The notes: generated by a model not told the origin, from the sequence alone. Shown: positions 34,391 to 42,829, counted from the first letter of the stretch. The stretch is 64,000 bases of DNA from Acetivibrio thermocellus ATCC 27405 (GCF_000015865.1 NC_009012.1:930001-994000), one strand, 5' to 3'. Numbers and translations are program-made.

Positions 34391-35977
34391 CTAATTTCTA
34401 AGAAGTATTCTCTTTAGTATTGAAATGTCTGTAGAGTTGATATTGCCATCATTGTTCATATCAGCATTTGTCACATTTATTGAATTTATATCCACAACTT
34501 TCAGTATATATCTTTTCAAAAGGCTGAAATCTGTCGAATTGACCTGACCGTCCAAATTAACATCACCTTTTTTAACCAGAGGAGAATCTGTGGGAGTCGG
34601 AGACGGACTTGGAGTTGGCTGCGTTTGTCCTGCCAAAGCTTTTAGTATGTCAATCGTATACTTGTACCAAATATTTGCAATCTTTGTGTATCCTATTTCG
34701 CTCAAGTGCAAACCATCCCATGAAATATCGGTGTTCCTGTCAAACTGAATCTCACTAAGCTTTACAAAATAAACTTTCTTGCCGGCATTGGCCTTCTGTT
34801 GAACTATTCCCGGAATCACCGCATTGTATTGCTTGACCGCTTCAGGCCACGGATAATAATCGGCCACAAACAGTGTTACATTGGGTTTCACTGTGAAAAT
34901 CTGGTCTATAAGATTACTAAGGCCTGTTGCATTCACGTTTCCGCTCAAAAGCAGGTCATTTCCTCCAATCCACAGAAATACCACATCCGGGTTATGGGTA
35001 TTAAGCCAGTTGTTGATATTGCTTGCTATCTGGGGAATCGTCCATCCTGAGTGACCTTCATGATCTTTGTCGGGCAAACTGCTTGGCCCGCTTCTTTGCG
35101 AACCAACAAAGTCAATACTGAGCCCGGCTTGTGTCAACAGTCTGTACAATTCCGTACGGTAAGAACCCATCTCTCCTCCACCCATACCTTCGGTGCAGGA
35201 ATCTCCGACAGGCATGATTTTTATCGTTTTCGTCGTATTCGGAGTTGAGCTTGGACTTGGGTTTGGCTGTGTTTCTCCAGCCAAAGCTCTCAGTATGTCA
35301 ATCGTATACTTGTACCAAATATTTGCAATCTTTTTGTATCCTATTTCGCTCAAGTGCAAACCATCCCATGAAATATCGGTGTTCCTGTCAAACTGAATCT
35401 CACTAAGCTTTACAAAATAAACTTTCTTGCCGGCATTGGCCTTCTGCTGAACTATTCCCGGAATCACCGCATTGTATTGCTTAATCGCTTCAGGCCACGG
35501 ATAATAATCGGCCACAAACAGTGTTACATTGGGTTTCACCGTGAAAATCTGGTCTATAAGATTACTAAGGCCTGTTGCGTTCAAGTTTCCGTTCAAAAGC
35601 AGGTCATTTCCTCCAATCCACAGAAATACCACGTCGGGGTTATGGGTATTAAGCCAGTTGTTGATATTGCTTGCTATCTGGGGAATCGTCCATCCTGAGT
35701 GACCTTCATGATCTTTGTCGGGCAAACTGCTTGGCCCGCTTCTTTGCGAACCAACAAAGTCAATACTGAGCCCGGCTTGTGTCAACAGTCTGTACAATTC
35801 CGTACGGTAAGAACCCATCTCTCCTCCACCCATACCTTCGGTGCAGGAATCTCCGACAGGCATGATTTTTATCGTTTTTGACGCAGCCGGTGCTTCCATA
35901 TTTATTAACGATATAACCGTAATGAAGATTAATAGAGTTGATAATACTTTTGCTGCTAAATTTTTCGATTTGTACAT
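34391..35977 (-). CDS. Cellulosomal esterase with two tandem SGNH (CE3-type) domains and a dockerin
   Basis: Secreted protein of 528 residues. A signal peptide covers about 1-33. Two nearly identical SGNH/GDSL domains follow (about 35-240 and 251-455), each with IMPVGDSCTEGMGGGE (Ser44 and Ser260), WIGGND and SWDGLHLSEIGY. Pro/Ser/Thr linkers follow each, and a C-terminal type I dockerin has GDVNLDGQVNSTDFSLLKRY and ADMNNDGNINSTDISILKRI. The architecture matches carbohydrate esterase family 3 acetylxylan esterases of cellulosomes. It lies about 350 bp upstream of celE with its own terminator. ATG at 35977 follows GGAGGAG. Confidence 0.93.
   Translation of the reverse strand: MYKSKNLAAKVLSTLLIFITVISLINMEAPAASKTIKIMPVGDSCTEGMGGGEMGSYRTELYRLLTQAGLSIDFVGSQRSGPSSLPDKDHEGHSGWTIPQIASNINNWLNTHNPDVVFLWIGGNDLLLNGNLNATGLSNLIDQIFTVKPNVTLFVADYYPWPEAIKQYNAVIPGIVQQKANAGKKVYFVKLSEIQFDRNTDISWDGLHLSEIGYKKIANIWYKYTIDILRALAGETQPNPSPSSTPNTTKTIKIMPVGDSCTEGMGGGEMGSYRTELYRLLTQAGLSIDFVGSQRSGPSSLPDKDHEGHSGWTIPQIASNINNWLNTHNPDVVFLWIGGNDLLLSGNVNATGLSNLIDQIFTVKPNVTLFVADYYPWPEAVKQYNAVIPGIVQQKANAGKKVYFVKLSEIQFDRNTDISWDGLHLSEIGYTKIANIWYKYTIDILKALAGQTQPTPSPSPTPTDSPLVKKGDVNLDGQVNSTDFSLLKRYILKVVDINSINVTNADMNNDGNINSTDISILKRILLRN
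34628..35883 (-). repeat. Near-identical 648-bp tandem duplication encoding the two SGNH domains
   Basis: About 34628-35235 repeats as about 35276-35883, offset 648 bp (216 codons). Differences are few single bases, for example the codons giving LNGNLN versus LSGNVN and Ala versus Val after WPEA. Boundaries are approximate. Confidence 0.93.
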
Positions 35978-36100
35978 CTTATCTCCTCCTTATCAAAAAT
36001 ATATATTTTTATGCAACATCATTTTAAAAAATCAATCTTAATCTTTTCTTAAAAAAAGCCTAAAAAATAAAAAAGCTTTGAAACCAAATTTCTCTCAGTC

Positions 36101-36123
36101 ATTGAGATAAATTATTGAGATAA
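36101..36123. promoter_or_regulatory. Tandem 10-bp repeat upstream of the two-component system
   Basis: ATTGAGATAA occurs at 36101-36110 and 36114-36123 (13-bp period), about 110 bp before the response regulator. OmpR-type regulators often bind such direct repeats, so this may be an autoregulatory site. Confidence 0.4.
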
Positions 36124-36228
36124 TATAAAAAATACGGTATTTTATGATAAAATAGTACATGTAAAGACAACGCTTCATCAAAAAATACAAAAGAGAGCCT
36201 TTTGATTTTGGGAAAGGATGAATTTAAA

Positions 36229-36906
36229 ATGAAAATACTGCTTGTCGAAGATGAAGTACGCCTTTCCGAAGCACTTGTACATACTTTAAAAAAGAACAAT
36301 TACATAGTTGACGTCGCTTTTGACGGGATAACAGGCCAGCAGATGGCTGAGACAAATATGTACAACGTCATTATCCTTGACAGAATGTTGCCCAAAAAAG
36401 ACGGGCTTGACGTTTTAAGAGATCTCAGAAAACAGGGTGTCACAACTCCTGTTCTGATTCTAACCGCCAAAGATTCGGTAAAAAACAGAGTTGAAGGTCT
36501 TGACAGCGGCGCCGACGATTATCTGACAAAACCTTTTTCCAAAAGCGAATTACTTGCAAGAATACGAGCTTTGGGAAGAAGACAAAGCGAAATATTTGTA
36601 AATGAAGAAATAAATATAGGAAACATGAGCTTTAACTGCATGAAGGGAGAAATAAAAGTAAACGGGCAAACCATAAAACTTACGTCAAAAGAATCGCAAA
36701 TTTTGGAAATACTCATTAAAAACAAAAACATAGTGGTTTCAAAAGAGCAACTCCTTGAGAAAGTATGGGGCTTTCAAACAGATATTGAGCTTAACAATAT
36801 TGAAGTATATCTCTCATATCTTAGAAAAAAACTTTCAAAACTGGACTGCGGAATTGTGATTGAGACAATAAGAGCAAGGGGCTATTGCCTTAAGGAGGCA
36901 CTGTAA
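36229..36906 (+). CDS. OmpR-family response regulator
   Basis: A 225-residue DNA-binding response regulator. The receiver domain has the acidic pair in LLVEDE, the phosphoacceptor Asp in VIILDRMLP, Thr in LTAKD and Lys in TKPFSK. A C-terminal winged-helix domain follows (about 128-222: LTSKESQILEILIKNKNIVVSKEQLLEKVWG ... IETIRARGYCL). ATG at 36229 follows AAGGA; the frame is open from 36202. The histidine kinase gene starts two bases after its stop. Target genes are unknown, but the pair is divergent from the dockerin-esterase gene. Confidence 0.93.
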   Translation: MKILLVEDEVRLSEALVHTLKKNNYIVDVAFDGITGQQMAETNMYNVIILDRMLPKKDGLDVLRDLRKQGVTTPVLILTAKDSVKNRVEGLDSGADDYLTKPFSKSELLARIRALGRRQSEIFVNEEINIGNMSFNCMKGEIKVNGQTIKLTSKESQILEILIKNKNIVVSKEQLLEKVWGFQTDIELNNIEVYLSYLRKKLSKLDCGIVIETIRARGYCLKEAL

Positions 36907-36907
36907 T

Positions 36908-38119
36908 ATGTTTAAAAAGCTTAAAATAAAATTTGTCATGACCAATATTGTCAGCATAACAACCATTCTGGTTATTATTTTTTTTGGTATATATTTGTCA
37001 GTAAAGGCGTTTTTGAAACTTCAGGCCGATATAATACTGTACACCATTGCAAATGAAGAAAAACTAAATTCAAATTTTGATTCCGGATTTGTAAGATTCT
37101 TTTCTATAAAAATAGACACATCAGGAAAAATTATCGGGTATCTGATGAATATCAACATTTCCAGTGAAGAAATGGAAACACTCAAAGAAAAAGTAATAGA
37201 AAAAGGAGAAACAAGAGGAAAAATTTCAAATGACAAGTTCAAATTTAAATTTTTGAAAATTCCCAAGGAATATGGATATATAATTGTATTTCTTGATTAC
37301 ACTGTAGAAGAAAAAATGTACAAACCACTCATTATCATAAGTATCTATATTGTTCTATTGTCCATAGTACTGGTTTTTACAGTAAGTTTTTTCCTTGCAA
37401 ACAGATCCATAAAACCAATAAAAACCTCCTGGGAAAAGCAGACTGCTTTTATTGCTGACGCATCCCATGAACTCAGGACACCTCTCGCAGTAATAAATTC
37501 CAACCTGGAAATAGTGATGGAAAACGAAAATGAAACTGTCGGAAGTCAAATGAAGTGGCTTGGTAACATCCAAAGCGAATTGGAGCGCATGAAAAAACTT
37601 GTTGACGATTTATTGTTTCTGGCAAGAGCGGATGCTGAAGATGAAATGCCTAAGGAATATTTTGATTTAAGCAGGCTTGTACACAAAATTTATGACGAGT
37701 TTACACCCCTTTGCCAAAAGAAAAGCTTGGAATTTTTATTGGACGCTAAAGACAATATTGTGTTTTACGGCAACGAATTTCGCATAAAACAGCTCATAAC
37801 AATATTATTGGACAATGCAATAAAGTTCACGGGTGAAGGAGGAAAAATCATACTTAAGTTAAAAGTGCATGCAAACAGTATTCAATTGTCTGTCAGCGAT
37901 ACAGGAGAAGGCATTGCCAAAGAACATATTGACAAAATTTTTGACAGATTTTACAGGGTGGACAAATCCCGTTCACGAAACCACGGAGGCTCGGGATTGG
38001 GCTTGGCCATTGCCAAATGCATAGTAAATGAACATAAAGGCACCATCGATGTTTTCAGTGAAGTGTCCAGAGGAACGGAATTTACAGTATCTTTGCCATA
38101 TAAAGCATCCCAGTGTTAA
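36908..38119 (+). CDS. Sensor histidine kinase
   Basis: A 403-residue membrane kinase partnered with the preceding regulator. Two transmembrane helices (about 12-36 and 140-163) flank an extracellular sensor of about 100 residues. The HisKA domain carries the phospho-His in FIADASHELRTPLAVI. The HATPase domain has an N-box (LLDNAIKFT), DTGEGI, FDRFYRVDKSRSR and GGSGLGLAI. The ligand is unknown. The sensor is too short for a PAS-plus-HAMP layout, and no HAMP is evident. Confidence 0.93.
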   Translation: MFKKLKIKFVMTNIVSITTILVIIFFGIYLSVKAFLKLQADIILYTIANEEKLNSNFDSGFVRFFSIKIDTSGKIIGYLMNINISSEEMETLKEKVIEKGETRGKISNDKFKFKFLKIPKEYGYIIVFLDYTVEEKMYKPLIIISIYIVLLSIVLVFTVSFFLANRSIKPIKTSWEKQTAFIADASHELRTPLAVINSNLEIVMENENETVGSQMKWLGNIQSELERMKKLVDDLLFLARADAEDEMPKEYFDLSRLVHKIYDEFTPLCQKKSLEFLLDAKDNIVFYGNEFRIKQLITILLDNAIKFTGEGGKIILKLKVHANSIQLSVSDTGEGIAKEHIDKIFDRFYRVDKSRSRNHGGSGLGLAIAKCIVNEHKGTIDVFSEVSRGTEFTVSLPYKASQC

Positions 38120-38251
38120 ATAATAAAATATCCTTTTACAAACTCAAAGCATTTGCATGCCGCAAAATAAAAGGCAGTGTAAATATTTTTGTGTAAACTA
38201 ATTTTCCTTCTATGTTAGTATTTAAATATATTTTAAGACTCGAAAGTCTGC

Positions 38252-38320
38252 TTTGTCAAATTTTATAGATTCAAAAGAATTTCTGATAAGAAATTCTTAC
38301 AAAAGAAAAATTTGACAAAG
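38252..38320. repeat. Nested inverted repeat inside the IS, downstream of the transposase
   Basis: CTTTGTCAAATTTT (38252-38265) is complementary to 38307-38320, and inside it AAGAATTTCT pairs with a second block, giving a long cruciform-capable structure near the left terminal repeat. Confidence 0.6.
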
Positions 38321-38343
38321 ATGATGCGTATAAAATATTACAG

Positions 38344-38378
38344 AGGGGTTCAGGAAACCAGAGTTTCCCTGAACCCCT
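38344..38378 (-). terminator. Transposase terminator
   Basis: AGGGGTTCAGGAAAC (38344-38358) and GTTTCCCTGAACCCCT (38363-38378) form a strong stem with a one-base bulge, right after the transposase stop. Confidence 0.75.
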
Positions 38379-38386
38379 TGATTATA

Positions 38387-39610
38387 CTATATACGCCCTT
38401 CGAACATAATCTGTAGCTGTCCCAGTATCAAACCCCAGTTTTTGTAACGCATCGTCCATTTTGAAGTAATCTTTACTGTAGCTAAATATATGCTCTTTAA
38501 AAGTGACTGGTCGCCAGGAAATACTGTCCTTGATTTGTTTATCCTTCTATAACTGCTATTCAGGCTCTCAATAGTATTGGTCGTATACATGATTTTACGT
38601 AGTTCCTCCGAATACTTAAAAAATGGACAAATAACATCCCAATTGCTCTTCCAGCTCTTCATAGCTGCCGGGTATTTCTTCTCCCATTTCTCTGAAACCT
38701 CAAGCATCTGGTCGTACCCTGCCTTCTCATTCGGAGCCGTATATATCCGTTTCAAGTCCCTGGCAAATTCCTTTCGGCCTTTATCTGACACATACTTTAG
38801 CGTGTTTCTTATCTGGTGTACTATACACCTCTGATATTCAGTATTCGGAAAAGCCGCATTGATTGCATCCTTTATCCCTGAAAGTGCATCAGCACAGAGA
38901 ATCAGGATGTCTTTAACTCCTCTGTTTTTAAGGTCTTTTAAGACACTCAGCCAGAATTTTGAGCTCTCATTTTCTCCTACATAAATACCGATAACATCTT
39001 TCTGCCCTTCTATATCAATTGCCAGCACAATATATACGGCCTTCTTCGAAACAATGCCGTCATTTTTTACTGAAAAATGAATTGCGTCAATAAATACTAT
39101 CGGATAAACCTCTCCCAGAGGCCTTTTCTGCCACTCTTCTATCTGAGGTAGTATTTTATCAGTGATCTTACTTACCATCTCGGCAGATACTTCAAATCCG
39201 TAGATTTCCTGTATCTGCTCATTGATTTCTCTGGTAGACATCCCCCGCGCATACATTGCTATTATTTTATTTTCAATTTCTGAAATGTCCCTTTTATACT
39301 TGGGAACAATTTTCGGCTCGAATTCTGCATTCCGGTCCCGCGGGATATCTATTTCTACTTGCCCTACACTTGACTTTAATGTTTTTGATGTGTACCCGTT
39401 ACGGTAATTTGATTTCGCTTCTTCAGTTGATTCGTACTTTTCATATCCGAGATGTTCATCCAGCTCTGCTTCCAACATATTTTGTATCGTATCTCCGAGC
39501 AGATCCTTCAATGCTTCCTGCAAATCCTTTGCTGAAGTAATGTTGTACTCAGAAATGAGATTTCTGATAAGCTCTTTCTTTTCTGGTGTTATTATCCTTT
39601 TTCTTGCCAT
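38387..39610 (-). CDS. IS256-family transposase
   Basis: A 407-residue mutator-type DDE transposase. The acidic triad falls in VFIDAIHFSV (D), ILCADALSGIKDAI (D) and TTNTIESLNSSYRRINKSR (E). CIVHQIRNTLKYVSDK is the conserved C/HxxH-type segment between the second D and E. Length is standard for IS256. ATG at 39610 follows GGAGG. The gene is intact, so the element may be active. Confidence 0.95.
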   Translation of the reverse strand: MARKRIITPEKKELIRNLISEYNITSAKDLQEALKDLLGDTIQNMLEAELDEHLGYEKYESTEEAKSNYRNGYTSKTLKSSVGQVEIDIPRDRNAEFEPKIVPKYKRDISEIENKIIAMYARGMSTREINEQIQEIYGFEVSAEMVSKITDKILPQIEEWQKRPLGEVYPIVFIDAIHFSVKNDGIVSKKAVYIVLAIDIEGQKDVIGIYVGENESSKFWLSVLKDLKNRGVKDILILCADALSGIKDAINAAFPNTEYQRCIVHQIRNTLKYVSDKGRKEFARDLKRIYTAPNEKAGYDQMLEVSEKWEKKYPAAMKSWKSNWDVICPFFKYSEELRKIMYTTNTIESLNSSYRRINKSRTVFPGDQSLLKSIYLATVKITSKWTMRYKNWGLILGQLQIMFEGRI

Positions 39611-39692
39611 AAAAAACTCCTCCTATACTTTATTATTCTATCATAGAAGGAGTCAATTAGTTTACATAAAATATTTTGCAATCTCAAATAAA

Positions 39693-39716
39693 AACACAGG
39701 CAAAAAATCCTGTGTT
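39693..39716. terminator. Hairpin terminator between the 57-codon ORF and the IS
   Basis: AACACAGG (39693-39700) and CCTGTGTT (39709-39716) pair, with T-rich tails on both strands. It lies just after the stop of the small minus-strand ORF. Confidence 0.7.
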
Positions 39717-39729
39717 CTTTTTTAAAATT

Positions 39730-39903
39730 CTATATTTTACCTGCCAATTTCTCGGCAACAATCTTCTCACCAATTTCAGCTTTCTTGCTTCTTTCTGTTA
39801 CAACACTGCAAGAATAATTCTTTACATCTCTGGGTCTTGCATCCCGTTTTACTTTTCTTCCCTCAACAAGTTTTTTTAATGGTGAACTAACTCCCTGGGT
39901 CAT
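39730..39903 (-). CDS. Small basic protein of unknown function (57 aa)
   Basis: A short open frame encoding 57 residues, starting MTQGVSSPLKKLVEGRKV and ending KIVAEKLAGKI. Eighteen residues are Lys or Arg, so it is strongly basic, and it has one Cys. ATG at 39903 has a GGGA site nine bases upstream, and a terminator follows directly after the stop, which supports a real gene. It lies outside the IS, next to its target duplication. I do not recognise the family; DNA or RNA binding is possible but unsupported. Confidence 0.5.
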   Translation of the reverse strand: MTQGVSSPLKKLVEGRKVKRDARPRDVKNYSCSVVTERSKKAEIGEKIVAEKLAGKI

Positions 39904-39955
39904 TTTACAACATTCCCTATATTTATATTATATCTTAAATTTCAAAAAAATTCAA

Positions 39956-40216
39956 TTATTCCTCCTTAGTAGCAATATATAACTCTGTATCAAATATTGA
40001 AACAATATTTTGAATAATTAAATGCTCATATACAAACAAACTTCCTTCATTACTTTTTATTACCACCAACAAATCCGGAAACACAAAAGATGTTGTAATA
40101 TGCGCATAAATTACTCTCAGTTCGTCCTGAGGCGGAATACAAACACCATTAACTAATAATGAATATTGAATGGCTGAAAACTCAACATCAGACAAATTAT
40201 TATTTTTCTTTGACAT
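39956..40216 (-). CDS. Hypothetical protein (86 aa)
   Basis: An 86-residue protein starting MSKKNNNLSDVEFSAIQYSLLV, with mixed hydrophobic strands (LRVIYAHITTSFVFPDLLVVIKSN, LFVYEHLIIQNIVSIFDTELYIA). There is no signal peptide or recognised motif. The ATG at 40216 lies nine bases after GAGG. Its start overlaps, in another frame, the last codons of the broken lipoprotein gene (40200-40430). It may be a real gene coupled to that remnant or a chance frame in a decaying region. Confidence 0.5.
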   Translation of the reverse strand: MSKKNNNLSDVEFSAIQYSLLVNGVCIPPQDELRVIYAHITTSFVFPDLLVVIKSNEGSLFVYEHLIIQNIVSIFDTELYIATKEE

Positions 40217-40430
40217 TTGTCTTTTCCTCAATATATTTTTCAACTTCCTTCATCAGTTCCGGATCAACGGCTTCCCCTCCTCAACCTGTCTGAGACATAC
40301 AAAATGTGAGCTTTGCCCTCTCTTCGGTACTGTTTTTCTGTGTCTCTCCATCTTTTTGGCATCCGGCAAAGAGGTAAGCCAACATCAGCAAGCAGAGCAA
40401 AAGTATAGAGACCTTTTTCCGAGAATACAT
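40200..40430 (-). pseudogene. Truncated extracellular solute-binding lipoprotein
   Basis: From ATG 40430, after GAGGG, the frame gives a lipoprotein signal (basic start, hydrophobic core, lipobox LFAGC with Cys at residue 24) and then KLTFCMSQTG. TGA at 40281-40283 interrupts it. The same frame continues GGEAVDPELMKEVEKYIEEKTNV until TAA at 40200-40202. This is how an ABC sugar-binding protein starts, with a Trp expected where the TGA stands. The remaining several hundred codons are missing, so it is a remnant. No permease genes remain nearby. Confidence 0.7.
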
Positions 40431-40587
40431 TTTTTGCCCTCTTTTTAACAGCTTTCCACTCTTAATTTTATTCTACAATAAAAACGCTTTTCAAGCAAAA
40501 CTGCCGCTTTAAGCTGATTTATCCTTTTAAATACACGGGCCTTGAATTTTTAAACGGGCTGTAATAATATTTATATGGTGATAGCAT

Positions 40588-41544
40588 TTGAATCTAAAGT
40601 ATACAGTCGATAAAGAAACTTCGGGCAAAACCGTAAAACATATACTGAAAAAGCAGCTAAAGCTTTCCGAAAGGCTTATTAAAAAGCTAAAACGTCAAGG
40701 CAAAATTTTGTGCAACAACCGTCCTGTTTATGTCAATGCCGTTGTATGCGAAAACGATATAATCGAAGTTGATCTCGACTTTGATGATTCGGGTATTTTT
40801 ATCCAACCCGAAGACATACCCATAGATATAATCTATGAAGATGAATTTCTTATTGCTTTAAACAAGCAGCCCGGCATCGTGGTTCATCCGACATGCTCAC
40901 ACCCCGGCGGCACCCTTGCCAATGCCGTGGCATTTCACCTTCAGAAAAAAGGAATTGTAAAAAAGATTCGCCCGGTTATAAGGCTGGACAGAGATACTTC
41001 GGGCATCATCATATTTGCAAAAAATCCATATTGCCAGGAATTTCTCATTCGCCAGATGAACGACAAAACTTTCATCAAAGAATACATTGGCATTGTGCAC
41101 AAGGTATTGGAAAATGACAACGGAACAATAGATCTTCCCATTGCCAGAAAGCCCGGAAGCATTATGCTTAGGCACATTTCTCCTGACGGTGATCCTGCCG
41201 TGACACACTACACGGTACTTGAGCGTCTTAACGGCGCCACCCTGGTAAAATTCAGACTGGAGACCGGCAGGACTCATCAGATAAGGGTTCACTGCCAGGC
41301 AATCGGTCATCCCCTTCTGGGTGACACTCTGTACCCTTTTGAAGATACTCCATACTCTCTTTCGGGAAATAACCCCCATATTACCCAAGCCAACACTCCT
41401 TCCATAACTTCGGGAATTATCACAAGGCAAGCACTTCATTCCCAAAGAGCAGTCTTTTTGCATCCTTTTACAAAAAAAATCCTTGAAATTACCGCTCCTA
41501 TACCCGAAGACATGAAATCTGCTTTGGAAATATTGAGAAAATAA
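40588..41544 (+). CDS. RluA-family pseudouridine synthase
   Basis: A 318-residue enzyme that isomerises uridine to pseudouridine in rRNA or tRNA. An N-terminal S4 domain (about 13-60: GKTVKHILKKQLKLSERLIKKLKRQGKILCN) precedes the catalytic domain, with the motif RLDRDTSGIIIFAKN (catalytic Asp) and LETGRTHQIRVHCQAIGHPLLGD. Similarity is to RluD/YlyB-type paralogues, and the target uridine cannot be told. The start is TTG at 40588, five bases after GGTGAT. The gene is alone between two transcription units. Confidence 0.93.
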   Translation: MNLKYTVDKETSGKTVKHILKKQLKLSERLIKKLKRQGKILCNNRPVYVNAVVCENDIIEVDLDFDDSGIFIQPEDIPIDIIYEDEFLIALNKQPGIVVHPTCSHPGGTLANAVAFHLQKKGIVKKIRPVIRLDRDTSGIIIFAKNPYCQEFLIRQMNDKTFIKEYIGIVHKVLENDNGTIDLPIARKPGSIMLRHISPDGDPAVTHYTVLERLNGATLVKFRLETGRTHQIRVHCQAIGHPLLGDTLYPFEDTPYSLSGNNPHITQANTPSITSGIITRQALHSQRAVFLHPFTKKILEITAPIPEDMKSALEILRK

Positions 41545-41751
41545 TCGCCCAAACATTTACACAATAAGGTATTGGTGTTATTATAGTACTTGCCTTCATT
41601 ATAAAGGTATTATTTAGGTTAAGCCTCTTGGTCCATGCGTCCTGTTGGCTTTATCGCCGGCTGTACGCCAAAAATGAATGGGCTTTATATTTCTGGAAAG
41701 TGTAATTCTAACCTGCTTATAATATGCTGCAAAAGAAACGGAGGTATTTAC

Positions 41752-42324
41752 GTGGAAGTTATAAAAGACCGTTATTCTATCACAGAACTTAGCGGATATC
41801 TTAATGTTACCGATCATACCTTAAGATATTATGAGAGGGAGTTTAATCTGTATGTCCCAAAGGACAAAAGGGGCAGGAGATACTACACTCCGGAGCTTGC
41901 CAATATTATGTACAAGATTAAGACCATGAGGGATGAAGGACTTGAAATTAAAGCCATAAAAAAAATTCTCCAATCGGAGAATGTAATAACGGAGCCTCCA
42001 CCGGTCGTAACCGAGGATATTAGTGTGCCTGTTGCAAAGCATAATTACGGCGAAAACCTCGTTGATATAAAAACTTTCTTTCAGGAATTTGAAAAACAAC
42101 TGACCAACAGCGTCGCCCTCGAGGTAGAGCTGGCAAAAGAACACATGACCAACGAACTTAATAAAACAAAGCTTGAACTGGGTGCATGTCTCGAAAACAA
42201 TATCAGACGACTTGAGAGCAAGCTTGACAAGCATTTTGAAAATGTTGACCGTTCCATATCAATGTGGAGGGAAAAAAACAAAGACAGCCTCTTAAAACGC
42301 CTCAAAAAAAAGGTTTTCAAATAG
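41752..42324 (+). CDS. MerR-type regulator with C-terminal coiled coil
   Basis: A 190-residue protein. An N-terminal MerR-like winged helix (about 6-70: YSITELSGYLNVTDHTLRYYEREFNLYVPKDKRGRRYYTPELANIMYKIKTMRDEGLEIKAIKKIL) is followed by a Pro-rich linker and a long charged coiled coil (about 105-190). It resembles RacA-type chromosome-anchoring or MerR proteins without an effector domain. GTG at 41752 lies seven bases after GGAGG. Whether it acts on transcription or chromosome organisation is open. Confidence 0.8.
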   Translation: MEVIKDRYSITELSGYLNVTDHTLRYYEREFNLYVPKDKRGRRYYTPELANIMYKIKTMRDEGLEIKAIKKILQSENVITEPPPVVTEDISVPVAKHNYGENLVDIKTFFQEFEKQLTNSVALEVELAKEHMTNELNKTKLELGACLENNIRRLESKLDKHFENVDRSISMWREKNKDSLLKRLKKKVFK

Positions 42325-42332
42325 CAAACCGA

Positions 42333-42361
42333 ACAAAAGGGGCATTTGCTTCCCCTTTTGT
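42333..42361. terminator. Bidirectional terminator between convergent genes
   Basis: ACAAAAGGGG (42333-42342) and CCCCTTTTGT (42352-42361) form a 10-bp perfect stem. It serves the plus-strand MerR-type gene and the minus-strand chemosensory operon. Confidence 0.8.
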
Positions 42362-42370
42362 CTTTATATG

Positions 42371-42781
42371 CTATTTTGTTTCACACTCGCTGATTAGTCC
42401 AATTCTCTTTAAAACTTCGGTAAACTTCTTTGTGTCTATGGGCTTTGCCGCATAGGCCTCACATCCTGAATCAAAAGCGTTATAGACATTTGTAGTGTCA
42501 TTTAAGGCCGTTGTCATTATAACTTTGACCCGACTGTCTCCTTCAATTCCCCTTTGCTTTTCCACATCCCTTATTGCCTTTAAGGCCCTTGTTCCGTCAA
42601 GCTTTGGCATCATAATATCGAGGCATACCAGGTCATAGGGTTTTCCTTCGTCAAGAGCGAGCATAAATGCATCTACTGCTTCAATTCCGTCTATTGTAAT
42701 GTCACATTCCCCGTAGGCGGAAAGAAACTTGTACAAAAACTTCCTGCTTGCATAGTCGTCTTCTGCAATAAGTATCCTCAT
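42371..42781 (-). CDS. Single-domain (CheY-like) response regulator
   Basis: A 136-residue stand-alone receiver. It has the acidic pair in LIAEDD, phosphoacceptor Asp in LVCLDIMMPKLDG, Thr in IMTTALND and Lys in YAAKPIDTKKF. It has no output domain, so it must act through protein contacts. It is the last gene of the chemosensory operon, 50 bp after the hybrid kinase, and is a likely phosphate acceptor from it. ATG at 42781 follows AAAGGGG. Confidence 0.9.
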   Translation of the reverse strand: MRILIAEDDYASRKFLYKFLSAYGECDITIDGIEAVDAFMLALDEGKPYDLVCLDIMMPKLDGTRALKAIRDVEKQRGIEGDSRVKVIMTTALNDTTNVYNAFDSGCEAYAAKPIDTKKFTEVLKRIGLISECETK

Positions 42782-42829
42782 ATTATAACCCCTTTCCATG
42801 GATATTTTTGTATGTGTTTAATTCTTGAA

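Larger units (their letters stand above)
38190..39668 (-). mobile_element. Complete IS256-family insertion sequence
   Basis: About 1479 bp with imperfect terminal inverted repeats. The left end reads TGTGTAAACTAATT followed by TCCTTCTATG; the right end, reverse complemented, reads TATGTAAACTAATT followed by the same block. Flanking 9-bp direct repeats AAATATTTT (38181-38189 and 39669-39677) are consistent with the 8-9 bp target duplication of IS256 elements. One intact transposase gene lies on the minus strand. The copy appears complete and recently inserted, downstream of the histidine kinase and not disrupting a recognised gene. Confidence 0.88.

Noticed and set aside
40897-41556. A 219-codon minus-strand frame over the RluA-type gene
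   Set aside because: Antisense to a clear pseudouridine synthase with catalytic motif; no family features.
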